64,000 bases of DNA from Heliopora coerulea (Eukaryota > Cnidaria > Anthozoa > Scleralcyonacea > Helioporidae): the NCBI GenBank assembly GCA_030142905.1, contig JASJOG010000158.1:248001-312000 (forward strand). Direction: 5' to 3'. Of this stretch, positions 58,328 through 64,000 are shown piece by piece (the first letter of the stretch is position 1; each line of letters begins with the position of its first letter). The notes below the pieces were generated by a model, which was not told where the DNA came from, did no database searches, and worked only from the letters and a program-made list of their open reading frames with translations. Both the position numbers and the translations under genes were made by a program.

Positions 58328-58777
58328 TGTCGCCCAACCTGCTTGCGATAGAAGGTTGCGCTCGTGCTGGCTCGTTGATTCAAGACAACTTGGGACTGTA
58401 TATTTTTCAAATGCGTTTATTACTACGATCCAACCAACTCGTTTCCAACCAACTCGTTTCCAACCAACTCGTTTCCAACCAACTCGTTTCCAACCAACTC
58501 GTTTCCAACCAACTCGTTTCCAACCAACTCGTTTCCAACCAACTCGTTTCCAACCAACTCCCCTTCTCTATTTACAGCTTGTATTTATAATAGAACACGG
58601 GAAAACATTCTCTATCCTTGACGTATTTCCTTTGCGTAATTCTGTATCTTTGACGTATTTCCTTTACGTAATTCTGTATCTTTGACGTATTTCCTTTACG
58701 TAATTCTCTGTGGTTTCTTAACTAATATTTCCGTTCTAATCACAAGTATAACTGATTGATTGACATTTTACAACACA
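58328..58777 (-). repeat. BEL 5' LTR, 450 bp
   Basis: Same as the 3' LTR but with eight instead of five full copies of GTTTCCAACCAACTC, which accounts exactly for the 45-bp length difference. It must contain the element's promoter and polyadenylation signals. Confidence 0.9.
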
Positions 58778-59976
58778 ATGCGCCCACAGCCTCGGGCTAT
58801 GACACGCATGGGATGGCTACACATAAGGGTATGTCATGAGAATCGATAGAATATGTATTAGTCTTGGTCTCAGAGTTAATGTAGGGCCCATATAAGTGTG
58901 GTAAAAATGATAGAATTACCAGCTAGTAGGAAAGGGAAGTCTAAACCCACCGTATGTTACGGATTGATGCGAGGTGTTAGATGGCTACGCAGTTGGACAT
59001 GTGGTGCCGAGTAAAAAATTGAGTATGTATATAGTATATAAAAAAAGAGAAGAGAGTAAAAGATGCGTAACATTGTCTCGTGCATAATTCTTTTGTGTCC
59101 CATGATATTTATGCACAAGACAATGTTATGCATCTTTTACTCTTTCTCTCTGTATTCATACATACTTCTTTATCAAACTCAAAATAAAACAAATTCCGAA
59201 TTATATCGTTATTAAATTCCAATAGACATTCGGAATTTGTTTTATTTTGTATTTTCTTAAGTTGTCTGCTTGCCGTGGTTATTTATCAAACTCTACACTG
59301 CATAGCCAACTGCGTAGCCGTCTAACTGTCAGTAAAACCCTAAGGCCGGGTGGTCAGTTTTGAATTCCCGTATCGCACTCGTGCTAATTACTAACACACC
59401 TTCACAACACAAATGTATACTCCACAATTTACTCTGAAACTAAAGACTCTTATTCATTCACTCAACTCTACATGGCATACCACTAGTGTAGCCATGTCAC
59501 GCTCACTATAGCCCGCGGCTAAAAGCGCGTTCCATCAACAGTTTCACTCCTAATCGTTAGACAATCACAACTACACAACTGTAACACCAGTGTGGTTCCA
59601 ATTACCTGCTCTAAAACCAAAATATCAATTAAGAGTTCATCAACGATTTAAACAACGCAAAATGTCACATACCAAGAAATTTTATCATCTTCTACTCTTT
59701 CACACAAACCAAAACTTTGAACTTACCATTAAATTTTAAAACACGGGCTGCATAAGTTCTTGCCTTAGTTTGATCGACTTCAAATTTACCGTTTGTGTTC
59801 GACCACTTTAAGTATTCCCTTTCCAGTGGCCACTTCACTAAAATTTCTTTATCATCTTCCCAATCTTCATTGCCGAGAATTGACGCATCTTCACCAGCAA
59901 TCCATTCGCTTTCTCCAATAGCACAGCTGTTGTCCCCACAAAATTCAAACAGTGCAAGCTTCATTGTTAACTGTTG

Positions 59977-62937
59977 ATGAGACAAACTGTAATAAGAAAA
60001 GCTGGAAAAAAGCCGAAGAGAACAACATAGATTATACTGCAAATCCATCTGATTCATCCAGCTCAGAGTTTGAGGTACGTTTTCTGGTATTGATAAATAA
60101 ACTTCTGTTGATATAAATAAACTGGTATTGGTAAAGAATCATCCTACATAATAGATCAACTAAATTGACATTAAAAATGTTTTCTATTCAGCTTGAAGAG
60201 AATGTTAGTGATAATGAAGTTCCCATTGAGGTAGATGATCAATTGAGTCAGGTAAGCAAACGTCACCCTAAATTCGACTGAAAGAGTTCAACTTCGTGTT
60301 ATTCATTCTAAGGTTTTTCTTAAATCTTGATTTAAGGATGGAAGAAGAAACATGGAAGACTTCTTGCAAAAAAGAAATCCAATTTATCCTGGTTCTAATG
60401 TCACCACAGCTCAGTGCCTCCTACTAGTTTTATCTTTTTACATTCGACATCATCTTACCAATGAGGCCCTAGATGATTTGTTGAGTCTTTTAAACGTCAT
60501 ACTTTCCAATTCTGTACCTAATACCAAATACAAATTCTTTAAAGAATTTAATTTACATGTGGGAACAGTTCAGGTAAGAATAAAATACTAAATTGGTGTA
60601 ATAATTAGTTCTTTTAAATTTAAATTTAATACTGTAATTTATTGAACTGTCAAAGGTTTCTAAAAATGAGCTCTTTTTTTTAACTTTCAGTCTCACTATT
60701 ATTGTGCATCATGTTCCTTTTACCTTGGTGAAGACATTTCCGAAAGAAATTGCGAGTCTTGTTGCAAAAGGTTTAATGCTGAAGATAACATAAAAAATCA
60801 AAATTATTTTTTATACCTTCCAATGGAAGAGCAACTTAAGGACTTGCTTTCAAATGAGAAATTGTCACCTCATCTTATCAACCATAACCTGTCTGCAAGT
60901 AGAAACTCTGTTGTTTCAGACACAACATCAGCTAGAGGAGTTGGTAGAAAAACACAAGTTTTCATGCAATGACTTTTCATTGACTTGGAGCACTGATGGA
61001 ATTCCTATCTTTGAATCATCACACTATTCAATTTGGCCTATTCAAAGTATGATTAATGAACTACCTCCCCACTTAAGAGGAAAGCATATTTTACTTAATG
61101 CAATCTGGTTTAGCAAAAGTAAGCCTGGAATGAACACATTTTTAAAGCTTTTTGTTGAGGAGTGCAAGAAGCTGGAACAAGAAGTGTTCACAATACACAG
61201 TGAGGCCCAGACCAGGAAGGTTTTTGCTGTTGTCCTGTCTGCTGATTCACCAGCTCGAGCAATTGTTAGAAATTGTAAACAATTCAATGGACAACATGGC
61301 TGTGATTGGTGTGAATTTCCTGGTGAAACTGTTGCCAGTGGTGGTCCTCCAACTCGATATTACCCTTACAGGTACCAATCATTATATTTATTTTAGTATT
61401 GTACTGTTGAACTATTGATTGAAAAATCATATATACATTAAGTTTGGCTTAAATGAAATAGCAATTATTAAGCTAAATTTTTTACAGTTTTATGCTTACA
61501 AGCTCTAACTGGTAGAATTACAAGCAACATTGTGAAAGTTTGCCATGTTTGGTTTGGAGTAAAATACATTGAGTTTCTTTCAGGGGACCTCCAAAATTGC
61601 GTACTACTGAAAGGCAACTGCGATATAGTCTTGAAGCCATGACGAAGAAAGAAGCAGTAAAAGGGGTGAAAGGACCATCAGTGATTGGTGTTTTTCCAAC
61701 CTTTGATCAAGTACGAGGTGTGTCTGTTGACTTTATACATTGTGTCTGCCTTGGAGTTGCCCGTCAATTTGCTGATTCATGGTTAGATAGCAGCAAAAAA
61801 GACATGTCATATTATATTGGTAATAAGGAGCATGAAATAAACCTTAGGCTAGAAGCCATTGAAGTCCCCAGGGAAATTAGTCGTGCACCTCGCTCCATAA
61901 CTGACCGTAAATATTGGAAAGCATCAGAGTGGAGAACTTTTATATTTTATTGTCTTGTTGTTTTGCATGGAATACTACCAAGAAAGTTTCTTCAACATTT
62001 CTTTTTATTTGTCCATGGAGTCTACTGCCTTCTTGGTGACTCAATCAAGCAGAGCACCATTAATGTAGCAGAAGTCTGTTTGACAAGATTTGTAATTCAA
62101 ACAGAAGATCTTTATGGTTTGAAAAGCTGCTCATTTAATGTCCACCAGTTAGTACATTTGGCTCAGTCAGTCCAGCACTGTGGCCCTTTATGGTCATCAG
62201 CTGCGTTTTTGTTTGAGTCAAGCAACCATTATTTGCAGAAGATGTTCCATGGTACACAATTTGTTCCAAAACAAATTGCAGAGTCCTTTATTTTGTCATG
62301 AAAGATTACTGTCTTTGGAAAACAGTGCATTAATGATGAAACATTTCCCACCGAGCTTAGTCTGTATCAGAGTCTGACAAGCAATAAGCCTGTGGGTAAT
62401 GAAACTGTTTTTTCAGATACTGTTAAAGGTATTGGCCAAGAAAACCCAATACAGCTTTCTGCATCACCAACACTTGCAGTTCAGCAGCTCCTAGGTGTAA
62501 CAGTAACCAATCGAAGTGGAGATCTGTACTCAAGGTTTATTATAAATCATAGATATTTTTCAAGCATCCAATATGTGCGCTCCAAAAAACACAGAAACCA
62601 TAGTATAACATTTGAACATGAACATTTCAAATATGGTAGCATTATTGGTTTATTATTAATTAAACCAACATGCTCATGTAATGTAAATAATTTGCAATAT
62701 TGTTCTTATACTTCTTATATTCTGGTGTTAGTACAACCAATGGTTGAGTGCACAAGACCACTGTACAGTGAAAGGAATGTCAGTGGCATTGTAAATAGTT
62801 TCTTTCTAGTTCAAGTAGAACTGTCTGGAATGCAAATAGCCATATATCCAGATCAGGTTAGGAGAAAATGTATAAAATTAGTTTCAGGAAGGAAACAATA
62901 CTTTTGTCTGCTTCCTTATAAAATTAATGACAATTGA
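59977..62937 (+). pseudogene. CACTA/EnSpm-type transposase, multi-exon, frameshifted
   Basis: Exons 59977-60074, 60192-60251, 60337-60573, 60691-61371 and 61584 onward have matching GT-AG sites. Exon 4 starts with a zinc ribbon (HYYCASCSFYLG, RNCESCCKRF). The core shows LTWSTDGIPIFESSHYSIWP (the TDG acidic motif), SADSPARAIVRNCKQFNGQH and GCDWCEFPGE. Exon 5 gives VSVDFIHCVCLGVARQFADS, YWKASEWRTFIFYCLVVLHG and HQLVHLAQSVQHCGPLW, typical of metazoan CACTA transposases. The C-terminal part (62392-62937) is in another frame. Frameshifts: the A run at 60006-60011, about 60940, and two between 62290 and 62340, so this copy cannot make transposase. Its start codon is 12 bp from that of the BEN gene. 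Confidence 0.82.
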
Positions 62938-63009
62938 GGATCTCATTAAAACTAAATTGTGACTTTTACATCGCTTATATTTGCAATGATTTTGTGGTTT
63001 GTGAAAGTT

Positions 63010-63305
63010 CCAATCATATAGTATAACAGAGAATTCCTGTAAGACAAGACACGTCTAAGAATTTCTATAGGAAGGCACATTTTACAAAAATATCAATGGG
63101 ACAAGATGTGTCCTATAAGAATTCCTATAGGACTAAAAATACTCTATAAGAATTTCTATAGGATCAGTCAGATCTTACAAAAATATTGGTGAGATAAGAT
63201 GTGTCCTATAAGAATTCCTGTAGGAAAAGACGTGTCTTATAAGAATTCTTATAGGACTAAAAATATCCTATAAGAATTCCTATAGGATCCTATAGGATAT
63301 TTTCG
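63010..63305. repeat. right subterminal array of CCTATAGGAATTC palindromes
   Basis: About ten copies of CCTATAAGAATTCCTATAGG and near variants, partly in larger direct repeats of about 120 bp (GACAAGATGTGTCCTATAAG at 63103 and AGATAAGATGTGTCCTATAA at 63191). Confidence 0.8.
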
Positions 63306-64000
63306 TAAGGGACACCTCAAAATTTTGTTGCAGTATTGCTACAAGCATTGCAAAAAATACAACTTGGTTCAACTTTGTGCAACAATTGCACAATGTTGTG
63401 AGATTTGGTGATTGCTGACTGTGCTTCATGATGCAATTTCTGCTGCAACTTGTCTCACAACAAAAGTACAAGAAAAGTTGTGTAAGTACGTAATGCCTGA
63501 CCATGATTTTTGCTTTATGACATGTCAATCATCAACAACAGCCTCTCGTTTTATCTCAGGGGTACTCTAATACACACGTGGACAATATTTCATTTTTGTA
63601 CTGAATGATATAAGCTTTTGTGGGAAAGAAAAAAAATAATACTAATTTTACTAGCACGAAGTAAGTAAAAGTAAATGGCAAATGACACAAGATAGACTGT
63701 GAGATCTTATAGGAAACCACTTCTTGCTGCATGGTGAACACACATCCTTCCACTGTTGTGAACGTCATAAAGGATTTGCTCCAAACGAAAGGAGTTGGAA
63801 AACTCCACCCCAGTTACCAGATTGACAAGTATAATGTAGAGCAGTTTCGCCATAATTATTTCGGACGGCTACATCTGCCCCATCTGACATCTGACGGCTA
63901 CCCAGGGCAGTGCGATGAAGGTCTGAGAGTCCATGCCATGCATAGTTTTCATTAACATCAGTCCGGCCCGGTTTTGGCTCATCAGTAATCAGTTCTGAGG
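63306..64000. other. no recognisable gene
   Basis: Short open frames only. TTGCACAAT-like repeats occur at 63370-63410. The plus-strand frame at 63731-63955 has no signature. Confidence 0.35.

Larger units (their letters stand above)
52508..58777 (-). mobile_element. BEL/Pao LTR retrotransposon, apparently complete
   Basis: Two LTRs (52508-52912 and 58328-58777), each beginning TGTCGCCCAACC and ending TTTTACAACACA, enclose one uninterrupted polyprotein gene on the minus strand. The primer binding site (TGGTCCTTCGAGCCGG, 58310-58325) and a purine tract (AAGGTGGGGAG, 52913-52923) sit in the expected places. The LTRs look identical apart from repeat number. At most a 3-bp ATG match flanks the element; BEL duplications are usually 4-6 bp, so the duplication is uncertain. 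Confidence 0.9.
52414..59618. mobile_element. foldback MITE in BEN intron 1, split by the BEL element
   Basis: The left end GGTTTTGGAGTAGGTAATTG and, complemented, the right end GGTTTTAGAGCAGGTAATTG are inverted repeats continuing through GAACCACACTGGTGTTA. The palindromic centre is at 59060-59145 (GATGCGTAACATTGTCTCGTG against its complement). The BEL element is inserted at about 52507, close to the left end. A half copy occurs at 30695-31100. Confidence 0.75.
50950..59964 (-). pseudogene. BEN-domain gene, seven exons, one in-frame stop
   Basis: Exons 59727-59964, 52249-52394, 52038-52142, 51814-51946, 51454-51716, 51141-51354 and 50950-51050 join in phase at every junction into 1200 nt (399 residues plus TAA). 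All introns are GT-AG. The N-terminus (MKLALFEFCGDNSCAIGESE, VKWPLEREYLKW) resembles the first part of other BEN proteins. A basic and coiled-coil middle follows (HIKHLKEKVAEKTALQ, NLKLEIKKSREDLKAKNEE). Exons 6-7 give the BEN domain: VKVTKGQKKILVTKAIAKEF, SVTGRQSNAHKGLEAKPQLD, EKVESIC and a final KINNVVK. BEN domains bind DNA and act in chromatin repression. Exon 5 has one TAG at 51598-51600 (context QKT-stop-SPQPSPSQ), a single C-to-T change from CAG. Intron 1 is 7.3 kb because of a MITE and a BEL insertion. Confidence 0.82.
50519..63305. mobile_element. CACTA/EnSpm-like transposon with transposase and BEN gene
   Basis: Two divergent spliced genes, a BEN-domain gene (minus) and a CACTA-type transposase (plus), lie between two arrays of the same palindromic motif CCTATAAGAATTCCTATAGG (50525-50715 and 63020-63300). 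Subterminal repeat arrays of this kind are a hallmark of CACTA elements. The left edge may be CACTGTAAAACG at 50519; at the right the array ends ATTTTCGTAAGGG, whose complement CCCTTACGAAAAT resembles it loosely. Terminal repeats and a 2-3 bp duplication could not be fixed, so edges are approximate. About 7.2 kb of the length is later insertion (foldback MITE and BEL). Confidence 0.7.

Noticed and set aside
60891..60925. Tiny intron explaining the transposase frame change
   Set aside because: The only GT-AG pair gives 21 nt, too short to splice and a multiple of three, so it would not correct the frame.

Overview
This is an animal nuclear window, probably from a cnidarian and most likely a stony coral or sea anemone. 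It is AT-rich, has spliced genes, and holds many decayed transposable elements of families that are abundant in anthozoans: CR1/Jockey-like LINEs, Penelope-like elements (PLEs), Tigger/pogo, ISL2EU-like, hAT-like and CACTA/EnSpm-like DNA transposons, a BEL/Pao retrotransposon and tRNA-derived SINEs. The taxon is an inference from this content and no host gene diagnoses it. Ordinary host genes are few: a spliced purine-nucleoside-phosphorylase-fold gene (2.2-6.4 kb, minus strand) and exons of an ankyrin-repeat gene (48.7-49.7 kb, minus strand).

Region by region. 1-6.4 kb: a LINE fragment, then the nucleosidase gene, whose 3.4 kb intron holds a large foldback element with a TTAA-flanked MITE nested in one arm. 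9.3-17.8 kb: one decayed minus-strand LINE (endonuclease, RT, C-terminus) split by three DNA transposons whose target-site duplications can still be read: a hAT MITE, a 2.9 kb Tigger and a 2.1 kb element with a 5-bp duplication. The Tigger carries, besides its transposase, a divergently oriented HIRAN-domain gene. 18.4-27.0 kb: a Penelope-like element with an inverted 5' copy of its own 3' end. It is interrupted at one spot by an ISL2EU-like transposon (SWIM/YqaJ and THAP genes) and by a second transposon that itself contains two further elements. 27.6-31.1 kb: MITEs and retroelement scraps. 31-42 kb: mostly unrecognised sequence. 42.1-42.9 kb: a long degenerate palindromic repeat array. 43.4-48.2 kb: SINEs, a TTAA MITE and a hammerhead-ribozyme-like motif.

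50.5-63.3 kb is the most interesting block. It looks like a CACTA/EnSpm-type transposon bounded on both sides by arrays of the palindromic motif CCTATAGGAATTCTTATAGG. It carries two divergent multi-exon genes whose likely start codons lie 12 bp apart: a seven-exon BEN-domain gene on the minus strand, whose splice phases all agree and which has one in-frame TAG, and a transposase on the plus strand with several frameshifts. The first intron of the BEN gene took in a foldback MITE, and that MITE took in a BEL/Pao retrotransposon with an uninterrupted 1775-residue polyprotein. The BEL LTRs appear identical except for three extra 15-bp units in one of them, so it is very young.

The common thread is that three different DNA transposon families here (Tigger, ISL2EU-like, CACTA-like) each pair a transposase with a second gene in opposite orientation, encoding a DNA-binding or nuclease-type protein (HIRAN, SWIM-YqaJ, BEN).
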